DNA from: Lentimicrobium saccharophilum
GTDB lineage: Bacteria; Bacteroidota; Bacteroidia; Bacteroidales; Lentimicrobiaceae
NCBI RefSeq assembly: GCF_001192835.1
Contig: NZ_DF968182.1
Coordinates: 124,001 to 188,000 of the forward strand
Direction: 5' to 3'
Length of the DNA stretch: 64,000 bases
This document shows positions 53,960-62,881 of the stretch, one piece after another. The translations under genes were made by a program, and so were the position numbers. Under the pieces are notes generated by a model. It saw only the letters and a program-made list of their open reading frames with translations, was not told the DNA's origin and searched no databases. The number at the start of each line of letters is the position of its first letter. Positions within the stretch are counted from its first letter, which is position 1.

Positions 53960-55816
53960 ATGAAAACGAACATACTCATCAGTTTGAAGAATTATATCCC
54001 CATAATTTTTCTTGCAGCACTTTTTATGGGGTGCGAACGCGATCTGCCCGACCTGAAACCCGTCACATTCCCGGATAATCCCGAGGTTTTTATTGACGGA
54101 TTCACTGCGGGGCTGAACTATGCGGCTTTCGGGGGTTCTGTGCCTACCGCTTTTGATGTGGATAAAAAAGAAACGTACAACAATTCAGCAGCTTCCATGC
54201 GGTTTGATGTCCCCAATGCAGGCGATCCCCGTGGCGCTTATGCGGGTGGCGTATTCTTTACCGGAACAGGCAGAAACCTGACAGGCTATAATGCTTTGAC
54301 GTTCTGGGCAAAAGCTTCTCAATCTGCGGTGATTGATGTGGTTGGTTTTGGTAACGACCTTGGAGCCTCAAAGTACCAGGTGACTATACCAGGATTGCAG
54401 ATAAGTACCAACTGGCAGAAATACATCATTCCGCTGCCCAATGCTTCTGTGCTCACCGCTGAACGCGGGATGTTTTATTACTCAACAGGGCCTGTCGATG
54501 GCAAAGGATATTCTTTCTGGGTGGATGAACTGAAGTTTGAAAACCTGGGAACCATCGCCCATCCGCAGTTCAGCATCCTCAACGGTCAGAATCAGGATGA
54601 AACATCATTTGTTGGAGTGGAGAAAACAATAACGGGGCTTAGCGCTGTATTTAACCTGCCTACCGGTATCAACCAGGCGGTAAATATTGCGCCTGCATAT
54701 TTTGAATTCACATCATCAAATCCTTCAATTGCAACCGTCGATGAATCAGGTAAGGTACTGGTTAACGGTGGTCCGGGCGTGGCCCTTATCACTGCAAAAG
54801 TCGGGGATGCCGAGGTTAACGGTTCTTTAACCATCAGGTCACAGGGGGTATTTCAGCTTGCTCCGGTTCCCACCCGGCCGGCTGAGAATGTAATTTCTGT
54901 TTTCAGCAATGCTTATCCCAATGTACCGGTGAATTATTACAACGGTTACTGGGAGCCATATCAGACGACGCTTTCAGCCGATTTTGAAGTGGATGGGGAT
55001 CAGGTACTGAATTATACCAACTTTAATTTTGTTGGGATTGAATTCAGTTCTCCTACCATTAATGCTTCTGCGATGACGCATCTGCATGCAGACATATTTA
55101 TTCCGAATGCCTTAACAGGAAATGCCCAGATGCGTTTTGAACTGGTTGATCTTGGAACAACCGTCAGCGGTACTTTCACCACAACCATCACGCCGGGCCA
55201 ATCGCAGCAATGGATCAGCCTGGATATTCCCTTGTCGGGCTTTGCAGGTCTGAGCGCAAGAAACAATCTCGGACAACTTATTTTTGTGGATGGCAATGAA
55301 AACATATCAAGCTTCTATGCCGACAATATTTATTTTTACAAGGATGGCTCCCAGCCATCATCACCGGCAACAGCAGCTCCGGTACCCACTCACCCGGCTG
55401 CCAATGTAACCAGCGTTTTCAGCGATTCATACACGGCAATTCCCGGCACCGACCTCAATCCGTTCTGGGGACAGGCAACGGTTGTTACAACGGTACAAAT
55501 TCAGGGGAATAACACCCTGAAATTTGCCGGCCTCAACTATCAGGGGATACAATTAGGTGCCAGCCAGAATGTCTCTTCTATGGGATTTCTGCACCTGGAT
55601 TTCTGGACCGCGAATTCATCGGTACTGAGTGTCTTTCTGATTAGTCCGGGCCCCGTTGAAACCCCTTATACATTAACGGTTCCCACTTCCGGCTGGAGCA
55701 GCATCGACATTCCGCTCTCATCCTTTGCCCCGGTGGATTTGAACGATGTTATCCAACTCAAATTTGAAGGTAATGGAGATATCTACCTGGATAACATTTA
55801 TTTCCGGAAAAACTAA
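53960..55816 (+). CDS. Surface lipoprotein with carbohydrate-binding and Big-2-like domains
   Basis: 618 residues. Lipobox ALFMGC (Cys25) followed by ERD, an acidic context often seen with surface lipoproteins. Residues ~45-200 form a CBM-like beta-sandwich (FIDGFTAGLNYAAFGGS ... SFWVDELKFENLG). A Big-2 Ig domain spans ~205-295 (ILNGQNQ ... PSIATVDESGKVLVNGGPGVALITAKVG). Two further repeats follow, each opening APVPTRPAENVISVFSNAY or APVPTHPAANVTSVFSDSY and ending with YADNIYFYKDG / YLDNIYFRKN, i.e. two tandem sandwich units. Probable glycan-binding protein of the system, taking the place a SusE/SusF-like or SGBP protein would have. It follows the fusion gene by 15 bp. Confidence 0.82.
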   Translation: MKTNILISLKNYIPIIFLAALFMGCERDLPDLKPVTFPDNPEVFIDGFTAGLNYAAFGGSVPTAFDVDKKETYNNSAASMRFDVPNAGDPRGAYAGGVFFTGTGRNLTGYNALTFWAKASQSAVIDVVGFGNDLGASKYQVTIPGLQISTNWQKYIIPLPNASVLTAERGMFYYSTGPVDGKGYSFWVDELKFENLGTIAHPQFSILNGQNQDETSFVGVEKTITGLSAVFNLPTGINQAVNIAPAYFEFTSSNPSIATVDESGKVLVNGGPGVALITAKVGDAEVNGSLTIRSQGVFQLAPVPTRPAENVISVFSNAYPNVPVNYYNGYWEPYQTTLSADFEVDGDQVLNYTNFNFVGIEFSSPTINASAMTHLHADIFIPNALTGNAQMRFELVDLGTTVSGTFTTTITPGQSQQWISLDIPLSGFAGLSARNNLGQLIFVDGNENISSFYADNIYFYKDGSQPSSPATAAPVPTHPAANVTSVFSDSYTAIPGTDLNPFWGQATVVTTVQIQGNNTLKFAGLNYQGIQLGASQNVSSMGFLHLDFWTANSSVLSVFLISPGPVETPYTLTVPTSGWSSIDIPLSSFAPVDLNDVIQLKFEGNGDIYLDNIYFRKN

Positions 55817-55857
55817 TCGTGGCCGGGCTTGTCTTGTAAACATAAAACGCAAAGAAA

Positions 55858-56691
55858 ATGAATAAAATCAATAAATTCAGGAGAATACGCATTCATTCCG
55901 CACTGCTGCTGTTTGCGGTTATTTTATGGGGATGCGAACGCGACAACTTCCAGAAACTGGATGAGCGCAACTGGCAGATAACCTGGAGCGACGAATTTAA
56001 TGGCCAGGCCGGGCAGTCGCCGGATGCAGCAAAATGGACCTTTGATCTGGGCACCGGTCAGGACGGCTGGGGCAACAGCGAATTGCAGAGTTATACCAAC
56101 AGTCCTGCTAACATCTCGCTTGATGATCAGGGGAATCTGGTAATTACTGCCATTAACGAAGGCAACCGATTTACCTCAGCGAGGATTAAGACGCAGGGTT
56201 TGTTTGCCCAGCAGTACGGGCGTTTTGAGGCTCGTATAAAAACACCTTACGGGCCCGGTATATGGCCCGCCTTCTGGATGCTGGGCGAAAATATTGAAAC
56301 GGTTCCCTGGCCCGGATGCGGTGAAATTGATATCATGGAACTCCGCGGACAGGAGCCTCACATCATCCACGGTACCATTCATGGCCCGGGATATTCGGGC
56401 GGAAACCCGGTAACCGGAAGTTATGCACTCCTTAACGACAGGTTTGATGCCGATTTTCACCTTTATGCCATTGAGTGGGATAAAGACAAGATTGACTTTT
56501 TTGTGGATGATTATCTCTATCAGCGCATCGAACGCGGTGATGTGCCCGGTGAATGGGTTTACGATCAGCCGTTTTTTATCCTGCTCAATGTAGCGGTCGG
56601 TGGTAATTATGTGGGATTTCCCACTGCCCAGACCCCCTTCCCTCAGAAAATGTACATTGATTATGTAAGGGTTTACCAGGAGGTTAAATAG
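55858..56691 (+). CDS. GH16 endo-beta-1,3-glucanase (laminarinase-like) lipoprotein
   Basis: 277 residues. Lipobox LWGC (Cys26), again followed by ERD. The rest is one GH16 domain: the catalytic motif GEIDIMELRG has nucleophile Glu156, Asp158 and acid/base Glu161 (ExDxxE), the four-residue signature with the extra Met of laminarinase-type GH16. Other markers: WGNSELQSYTN, GPGIWPAFWMLGE and HLYAIEWDKDKIDFFVDD. It cuts internal beta-1,3 (or mixed) glucan bonds, probably on the cell surface or in the periplasm. It starts 41 bp after the lipoprotein gene. Confidence 0.95.
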   Translation: MNKINKFRRIRIHSALLLFAVILWGCERDNFQKLDERNWQITWSDEFNGQAGQSPDAAKWTFDLGTGQDGWGNSELQSYTNSPANISLDDQGNLVITAINEGNRFTSARIKTQGLFAQQYGRFEARIKTPYGPGIWPAFWMLGENIETVPWPGCGEIDIMELRGQEPHIIHGTIHGPGYSGGNPVTGSYALLNDRFDADFHLYAIEWDKDKIDFFVDDYLYQRIERGDVPGEWVYDQPFFILLNVAVGGNYVGFPTAQTPFPQKMYIDYVRVYQEVK

Positions 56692-56736
56692 AAAAAGAAG
56701 AGCAGGGTTAATCATCACCAACATTTTTTACAGTCA

Positions 56737-59700
56737 ATGAATAAAGCTTATCCTGAAAACCCAATGAATTTTACCGGTAAGTCAATTGAAATGCAGGTAG
56801 TTGAACATGAAAATGAAAGCTACTTTAAAATTTCAGATCATGATCTGATGCGGCCGTTCTTTATGAGCATCGTCAGTGACTCCAACCACTGGATGTTTAT
56901 AGCAAGCAACGGAGGACTCACTGCCGGGCGGAAGAACCCTGAACTTTCCTTGTTCCCTTATTATACCGATGACAAAATAATAGAATCGGCTGATATTACC
57001 GGAAGCAAATCCGTGTTTCAAATACGGGCAGACGATCAGATTTATGTATGGGAGCCTTTTTCCGAAAGGTTTACCGGTAAGTATTCCATCAGCCGTAACC
57101 TTTACAAAAACATCTATGGCAATAAAATCATCTTCGAAGAAATCAACCATGATTTCGGGCTGATATTCAGGGTTCAGTGGAATTCGTCGAAGGTGTATGG
57201 TTTTGTAAAAAAGTCGGCACTGGTCAACACTTCGGACAATGATTACAAAATCACCCTGCTGGATGGTTTGCAGAATATCATGCCTTACGGGGTTCCCAGC
57301 GACCTGCAGCGATCAACCAGCAACCTGGTAGATGCCTACAAGAGAAGTGAACTGGAGCCGGAATCAGGAACCGGTATTTTTGCCCTCAGCGCCATTATTG
57401 TTGATAAAGCCGAACCCAGCGAAGCGCTGAAAGCGAACATTGCCTGGTCGCTGGGGCTGGATCATCCCAAACACCTGCTCTCATCCCTTCAGCTGGATCA
57501 TTTCAGGCAGGGCGGAGCGATCTCGGAAGAAACGGATATTAAAGGGGAGAAGGGAGCATATTTTGTTTGTGAGGGAATTCTGCTGCCTGCCCGAAATGAG
57601 AAAAACTGGAAACTCATCGCCAACGTCAATCAGAATCACGCGCAGATCATCAGCCTGTGTCAGGAAATTAAAAACGTTGCGGATCTTGAATTAAAGATTC
57701 AGGAAGATATCGATTCCGGAACGCAAAAAGTGATTGAACTGGTTGCAAGTGCCGACGGGTTACAGTTTACTGCTGACAAACTCACCGATTCCCGCCATTT
57801 TTCCAATGTCCTGTTCAACATTATGCGTGGGGGCATCTTTGATAATGGTTATCTGATTAAAAAAGAGGATTTTGTCAGTTACCTTTTGAAGGCCAACCGG
57901 GAGGTTGTGAGCCGGAATCAGGAAACAATCGATGAACTTCCTTATAATTTCAGCCGGTCGGCGTTGCAAAACAGTGTGTCCGGTATTGATGATGCTGACC
58001 TGATAAGGCTTTCTTCGGAATATCTTCCGTTGAAGTTCAGCCGCAGGCATGGCGATCCCAGCCGCCCGTGGAATTATTTTACCATCAATATTCAGCATGA
58101 AACTGACGGATCAGAAATTCTGGATTATGAGGGGAACTGGAGGGATATTTTCCAGAACTGGGAAGCGCTGGCGCTTTCATATCCTGAATTTGTTACCGGT
58201 ATGATCTTCAAGTTTCTGAACGCTTCAACATTCGACGGTTACAATCCCTACAGGATTACAAAAGACGGTTTCGACTGGGAAACCATCGAACCCGATAATC
58301 CATGGTCTTATATCGGATACTGGGGTGATCATCAGATTATTTACCTGCAGAAATTCTTTGAAATCGCTGAAAAATTCCGCCCCGGCACATTGCAGTCACT
58401 TCTTGACAAAGAATGGTTTGTTTATGCCGCAGTCCCATACAGGATCAAGCCTTACGACCAGATTCTGAAGAATCCGAAAGATACCATTGAGTTTGATCAT
58501 AAATGGGACGATGCGATCAGAAAAAACCGTGAATCACTTGGAGCCGACGGCGCATTGCTTTCCGACAGTAACCGGAATATCTGTCATGTGAATTTCACCG
58601 AAAAGGTACTGGCCACCGTGCTGGCTAAAATGTCAAACTTTATACCTGAGGCCGGAATCTGGATGAACACCCAGCGCCCGGAGTGGAACGATGCCAACAA
58701 CGCCCTGGTCGGCAATGGCGTTTCAATGGTTACGCTTTACTATCTGCACCGCTTCTTAGAGTTTTTCCGGAATATTCTGGATAAGACCGGAACAGAAAGC
58801 GTGAAGATTTCGGAGGAATTGACTGATTTTTATCATTCGCTGAATAATACCCTTCTGGAATTCAGCCCATTGCTGACAAACGGCATCACTGACCAGGACA
58901 GAAAAGTGATGCTTGACCGTCTTGGATGGGCTGCATCCGGCTACCGTCAGCGTATTTATAACAACGGTTTTAAAGGCACCAGGCAAAGCATCTCCCTTGA
59001 AGGGCTGAAGAAGTTTACCATTGTTTGCCTTGATTTCATTGAACAATCCATCCGTGTTAACAAAAGGTCAGACAATCTGTATCATGCTTACAATCTGATG
59101 CATGCCACCGAAACCTCGGTTTCCTGTTCTCATCTTTCTGAAATGCTCGAAGGCCAGACGGCGGTGTTAAGTTCGGGTTATTTAACTTCTGAGCAGGCGC
59201 TGGAAGTATTGGATGCACTCAAAAGCAGTGCCCTGTTCCGCGATGATCAGTACAGTTACATTTTGTACCCTAATAAAAAGCTGCCCGGATTTTTAGAGAA
59301 GAACAATATTCCACCCCTCAGGGCGCGGGAATCAGCGCTGATTAAGCGACTGATTGCCGATGGAAATACGGAGATTGTTGAGCGTGACGTGCTGGGAGGC
59401 TTGCATTTCAACGGTAATTTCAAAAATGCCGCTGACGTGAATGCAGCGCTGAACAGGCTGTCTGAAGGTGTTTACCGTGAGTTGGCCGAGCGGGAGCGTA
59501 AGCTGGTTCTTGACATCTTTGAAGAAGTATTCAATCACAAAGCTTTTACAGGCAGGTCGGGCACTTTTTATTCCTATGAAGGGCTGGGATCAATCTACTG
59601 GCATATGGTTTCGAAACTGCACCTGGCCGTGCAGGAATGTTGCCTGAAAGCCATTGAAACCGGCGCTGATAAAAAAGTTATTGGCAGATTACTGGATCAC

Positions 59701-60189
59701 TATTACGAGATCGAAGCGGGCATCGGCGTGCATAAATCTCCCGGGCTTTACGGGGCCTTTCCAACTGATCCCTATTCGCACACCCCGAGACACAGGGGGG
59801 CGCAGCAACCCGGTATGACCGGGCAGGTTAAGGAAGATATTCTGGTCAGATTTGGCGAATTGGGGGTGTTCGTCAATGAAGGAAGACTTTCATTCAAACC
59901 CCGTCTGCTCAGGAAGGATGAGTTTCTCCAACAGGAGGGCATATTTAAATACAGAAAATGTAACGGCGGCACCGGAGAAATAAAACTTGCTCCCGGGCAG
60001 CTGGCCTTTACCTGTTGTCAGACCCCTGTAATCTATTTTCTTTCAGCAAACGATGCGATTACTGTCTTTTACGCCAACGGTGACAAAACAGAAACTGAAG
60101 GCAATGTCCTGAGTCAGGAAATCAGCAGCCTGATATTCAGAAGAACCGGTGAAATAGAAAAGGTTGAAGTATCAATAAATAATAAGTGA
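56737..60189 (+). CDS. Cytoplasmic beta-1,3-glucan phosphorylase-like enzyme (GH94/GH149/GH161 type)
   Basis: 1150 residues, no signal peptide, so cytoplasmic. The N-terminal ~300 residues are a beta-sandwich (for example SNHWMFIASNGGLTAGRKNPELSLFPYYTDD), followed by a linker and an (alpha/alpha)6-like catalytic domain; this order is the GH94-type phosphorylase plan. The general acid is likely Asp652 in RPEWNDANNAL, the equivalent of the DWND Asp of cellobiose phosphorylase. The length fits the GH149/GH161 oligo-beta-1,3-glucan phosphorylases. It would convert imported beta-1,3-oligosaccharides and phosphate to glucose 1-phosphate. It is coupled to the transporter gene by a one-base stop/start overlap (TGATG). 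I cannot tell which of the three families it belongs to. Confidence 0.75.
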   Translation: MNKAYPENPMNFTGKSIEMQVVEHENESYFKISDHDLMRPFFMSIVSDSNHWMFIASNGGLTAGRKNPELSLFPYYTDDKIIESADITGSKSVFQIRADDQIYVWEPFSERFTGKYSISRNLYKNIYGNKIIFEEINHDFGLIFRVQWNSSKVYGFVKKSALVNTSDNDYKITLLDGLQNIMPYGVPSDLQRSTSNLVDAYKRSELEPESGTGIFALSAIIVDKAEPSEALKANIAWSLGLDHPKHLLSSLQLDHFRQGGAISEETDIKGEKGAYFVCEGILLPARNEKNWKLIANVNQNHAQIISLCQEIKNVADLELKIQEDIDSGTQKVIELVASADGLQFTADKLTDSRHFSNVLFNIMRGGIFDNGYLIKKEDFVSYLLKANREVVSRNQETIDELPYNFSRSALQNSVSGIDDADLIRLSSEYLPLKFSRRHGDPSRPWNYFTINIQHETDGSEILDYEGNWRDIFQNWEALALSYPEFVTGMIFKFLNASTFDGYNPYRITKDGFDWETIEPDNPWSYIGYWGDHQIIYLQKFFEIAEKFRPGTLQSLLDKEWFVYAAVPYRIKPYDQILKNPKDTIEFDHKWDDAIRKNRESLGADGALLSDSNRNICHVNFTEKVLATVLAKMSNFIPEAGIWMNTQRPEWNDANNALVGNGVSMVTLYYLHRFLEFFRNILDKTGTESVKISEELTDFYHSLNNTLLEFSPLLTNGITDQDRKVMLDRLGWAASGYRQRIYNNGFKGTRQSISLEGLKKFTIVCLDFIEQSIRVNKRSDNLYHAYNLMHATETSVSCSHLSEMLEGQTAVLSSGYLTSEQALEVLDALKSSALFRDDQYSYILYPNKKLPGFLEKNNIPPLRARESALIKRLIADGNTEIVERDVLGGLHFNGNFKNAADVNAALNRLSEGVYRELAERERKLVLDIFEEVFNHKAFTGRSGTFYSYEGLGSIYWHMVSKLHLAVQECCLKAIETGADKKVIGRLLDHYYEIEAGIGVHKSPGLYGAFPTDPYSHTPRHRGAQQPGMTGQVKEDILVRFGELGVFVNEGRLSFKPRLLRKDEFLQQEGIFKYRKCNGGTGEIKLAPGQLAFTCCQTPVIYFLSANDAITVFYANGDKTETEGNVLSQEISSLIFRRTGEIEKVEVSINNK

Positions 60190-61541
60190 TGAGCGACAAC
60201 GCCGCGAAATTGTCCATTAAGGAAAAAATCGGTTATGGTCTGGGTGATACAGCCTCCCACTTTGTGTGGGACATGGTTGGCTTCTGGATTTTGATTTTTT
60301 ACACCGATACCTTTGGAATATCCGCGGCTGCCGCCGGAACGATTATGCTCATTGCGCGTTTCTGGGATATGGTCAGCGATCCTATTATGGGTGTAATCGC
60401 TGACAGGACCAGCACCCGATGGGGGAAGTTTCGTCCCTATCTGCTTTGGATGGCGCTCCCATACAGTGTGCTGGCTGTGCTGACTTTTTCCACCCCCGAT
60501 TTAGGAGATACCGGAAAAGTTATTTATGCCGGGGTTACCTACTTGCTGCTGATGACCGTTTTTACGGCCATCAACCTGCCTTATTCGTCGCTGGGCGCTG
60601 TCATGACGTCCGACTCTTATGAAAGGGCCGGGTTAAATTCGTACCGTTTTATTTTTGCCTTTGTGGGTCAGTTTATCGTTACCGGAACTGCGCTTTACCT
60701 GGCCAGCTACTTTGGCAAGGGCGATAATGCCAAGGGATATCAATACACCCTGATGCTGTTTGCAGCCATCAGTTTTGTGCTGTTTATCATCACCTTCAAA
60801 ACCACAAAAGAAAGGGTAAAACCTCCGGCTGAACAACAAAAAAATCTCAGGCAGGACCTTAAGAATCTTTTCAGGAACCGGCCCTGGGTGGTTCTTTTCT
60901 TTGTAGGCATTGTTTCGTTTGTCATGTTTGCCCTGCAGAACCTATCGATTGCTTATTACTTCAAGTATTACATCGGGCAGGAACAAAACGTGCAGATGTT
61001 TAATGTAATCGGCACCGTTGCGCTGATACTCGGAATTCCCTTTTCAAAACCACTGGCACAGAAGTTTGGGAAGCGCAATGTTTACATAGCCAGTTCACTG
61101 ATCTCCGGCCTGTTTTTCATTCTGCTGTATCTTCCGGGCAGCCAGAATATCTATGGGATTTATATTCTGAACATTCTGGCCAAATTCACCTATGCCCCTG
61201 CCGTGCCGCTGCTTTGGACCATGCTTGCCGATACTGCCGATTATTCCGAATGGAAATTCGGACGGCGTGCGACCGGTCTGGTGTTTTCGGCAGCCACTTT
61301 TGCACAAAAGGCAGGATGGGGAATCGGCGGCGCGCTGGCAGGCTGGTTACTGGTGCTGTTTCAATTTGTCCCCAATATAGAGCAGTCGGCCACCTCCCTG
61401 AACGGGATCAAGCTGATGATTTCTGTGTTTCCCGGAGTGCTCTATATGTCGGTTGCCATTCTTCTGTATTTCTATGCCATTGACCATAAAACCTGCCTGC
61501 TGATGCAGCAGGATCTGGAACAGCGGAGAAAAGAATCGTAA
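60189..61541 (+). CDS. GPH-family (MelB-like) sugar:cation symporter
   Basis: 450 residues from ATG 60189; the upstream in-frame GTG at 60186 is an alternative. Twelve hydrophobic helices can be traced. Near the N-terminus the GPH signature KIGYGLGDTASHFVWDMVGFWILIFYTDTFG, and the loop DPIMGVIADRTSTRWGKFRPYLLW (between helices 2 and 3) with Asp/Arg/Lys residues of the cation-coupling site. The second half opens LKNLFRNRPWVVLFFVGIVSF. It imports oligo-glucosides with Na+ or H+ across the inner membrane and sits between the phosphorylase and a GH17 gene, so laminari-oligosaccharides are the expected substrate. Confidence 0.93.
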   Translation: MSDNAAKLSIKEKIGYGLGDTASHFVWDMVGFWILIFYTDTFGISAAAAGTIMLIARFWDMVSDPIMGVIADRTSTRWGKFRPYLLWMALPYSVLAVLTFSTPDLGDTGKVIYAGVTYLLLMTVFTAINLPYSSLGAVMTSDSYERAGLNSYRFIFAFVGQFIVTGTALYLASYFGKGDNAKGYQYTLMLFAAISFVLFIITFKTTKERVKPPAEQQKNLRQDLKNLFRNRPWVVLFFVGIVSFVMFALQNLSIAYYFKYYIGQEQNVQMFNVIGTVALILGIPFSKPLAQKFGKRNVYIASSLISGLFFILLYLPGSQNIYGIYILNILAKFTYAPAVPLLWTMLADTADYSEWKFGRRATGLVFSAATFAQKAGWGIGGALAGWLLVLFQFVPNIEQSATSLNGIKLMISVFPGVLYMSVAILLYFYAIDHKTCLLMQQDLEQRRKES

Positions 61542-61576
61542 AACCATTGAAACCATCTGTTATGCAATCCGGAAAA

Positions 61577-62866
61577 ATGAAAAAAAATTATAATGTAGTC
61601 GGGAATTTGCTGCATTTCCTGATTTTAGGTGTGTCGGTTCTCCTGTTTGCTTCATGCTCGCAAAAAATCGTAAGCACCGGCAAAACTGCCGCTGAGATAT
61701 TGGGAGATCCAAATTATCAGGCCATCTCCTATGGAGGGTATCGCGAATTATCGAGAGATATACAGCCAACCATTCCCCAGCTGAAGGAAGACATGAAAAT
61801 TCTGTCTGCCATGGGAATCAAGCTTGTTCGAACCTATAATGTTTACTACGACGAAGCAGCCAATCTGCTGGAAGCCATCAGTCAGTTAAAAAAAGACGAT
61901 CCGGAATTTGAAATGTACATTATGCTTGGTGCGTGGATAGACTGTAAAAATGCCTTTACCAAACTGCCCGACCGGATCAGAAACGAAGAGAGTCCCGAAA
62001 ATAAGAAGGAAATCAGCCGCGCTGTTGAGTTGACACAACAATATCCTGATATCGTTAAGATTATTGCAGTCGGTAATGAAGCCATGGTACACTGGGCGTG
62101 GGAATATTACGTTGAGCCCGGTATCATCCTTAAATGGGTAAAGTATTTGCAAAAACTGAAGAAAGTCGGGGATTTACCTGAGAATTTATGGATTACAAGT
62201 TCCGACAATTTTGCATCCTGGGGCGGCGGCGGGAGCGAGTACCACCTGGAGGAACTGAACGAACTCATCCGTTCGGTTGATTATATTTCAATGCACACCT
62301 ACCCCATGCACGACACCCATTACAATCCTGATTTCTGGGGAGTGCCCGAAGAGGAAGAAGGATTGTCAGATATGGAAAAAACAGATGCAGCGATGATCAG
62401 GGCAAGGGATTATGCCATTGCTCAATACGAAAGTGTTGTCGCCTATATGCAACGTCTGGGTGTAGATAAGCCCGTTCACATCGGCGAAACCGGCTGGGCA
62501 ACCCAATCCGACGGCTTTTACGGCCATGACGGTTCCCGGGCGTGCGACGAATATAAATCAGCGGTTTATCACGATCTGATGCGCACCTGGACAGACTCAA
62601 AAGGGATAACCTGTTTTTATTTCGAGGCGTTTGACGAACAATGGAAAGATGCGGCAAATCCGCGGGGTTCAGAAAACCACTTCGGGCTGATTAACCTGCA
62701 ATCTCAGGCTAAGTATACCTTGTGGGATATGGTGGATGCCGGTGTTTTTGATGGGTTAACCCGCGACGGCAAACCCATCACCAAAACATTTGATGGCGAT
62801 AAAGCTGCAATGATGCAGGAAGTGAAAGTGCCGCCAACCGCAAAAGAAATCAGTGAGCGCAAGTAA
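61577..62866 (+). CDS. GH17 beta-1,3-glucanase-like lipoprotein
   Basis: 429 residues from ATG 61577; other in-frame ATGs at 61547 and 61562 are possible, but MKKNYN... gives the best lipoprotein n-region. Lipobox LFASC (Cys27). The GH17 fold is clear: YGGYRELSRDIQPTIPQLKEDM, MGIKLVRTYNVYYD, acid/base Glu168 in IIAVGNEAMVHW, nucleophile Glu304 in VHIGETGWATQSDG, and a CFYFEAFDEQWKD strand near the end. It probably acts on beta-1,3-glucan chains outside the inner membrane, as exo- or endo-enzyme; the mode cannot be fixed. Confidence 0.92.
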   Translation: MKKNYNVVGNLLHFLILGVSVLLFASCSQKIVSTGKTAAEILGDPNYQAISYGGYRELSRDIQPTIPQLKEDMKILSAMGIKLVRTYNVYYDEAANLLEAISQLKKDDPEFEMYIMLGAWIDCKNAFTKLPDRIRNEESPENKKEISRAVELTQQYPDIVKIIAVGNEAMVHWAWEYYVEPGIILKWVKYLQKLKKVGDLPENLWITSSDNFASWGGGGSEYHLEELNELIRSVDYISMHTYPMHDTHYNPDFWGVPEEEEGLSDMEKTDAAMIRARDYAIAQYESVVAYMQRLGVDKPVHIGETGWATQSDGFYGHDGSRACDEYKSAVYHDLMRTWTDSKGITCFYFEAFDEQWKDAANPRGSENHFGLINLQSQAKYTLWDMVDAGVFDGLTRDGKPITKTFDGDKAAMMQEVKVPPTAKEISERK

Positions 62867-62881
62867 TTAAAAACCAGCAAC

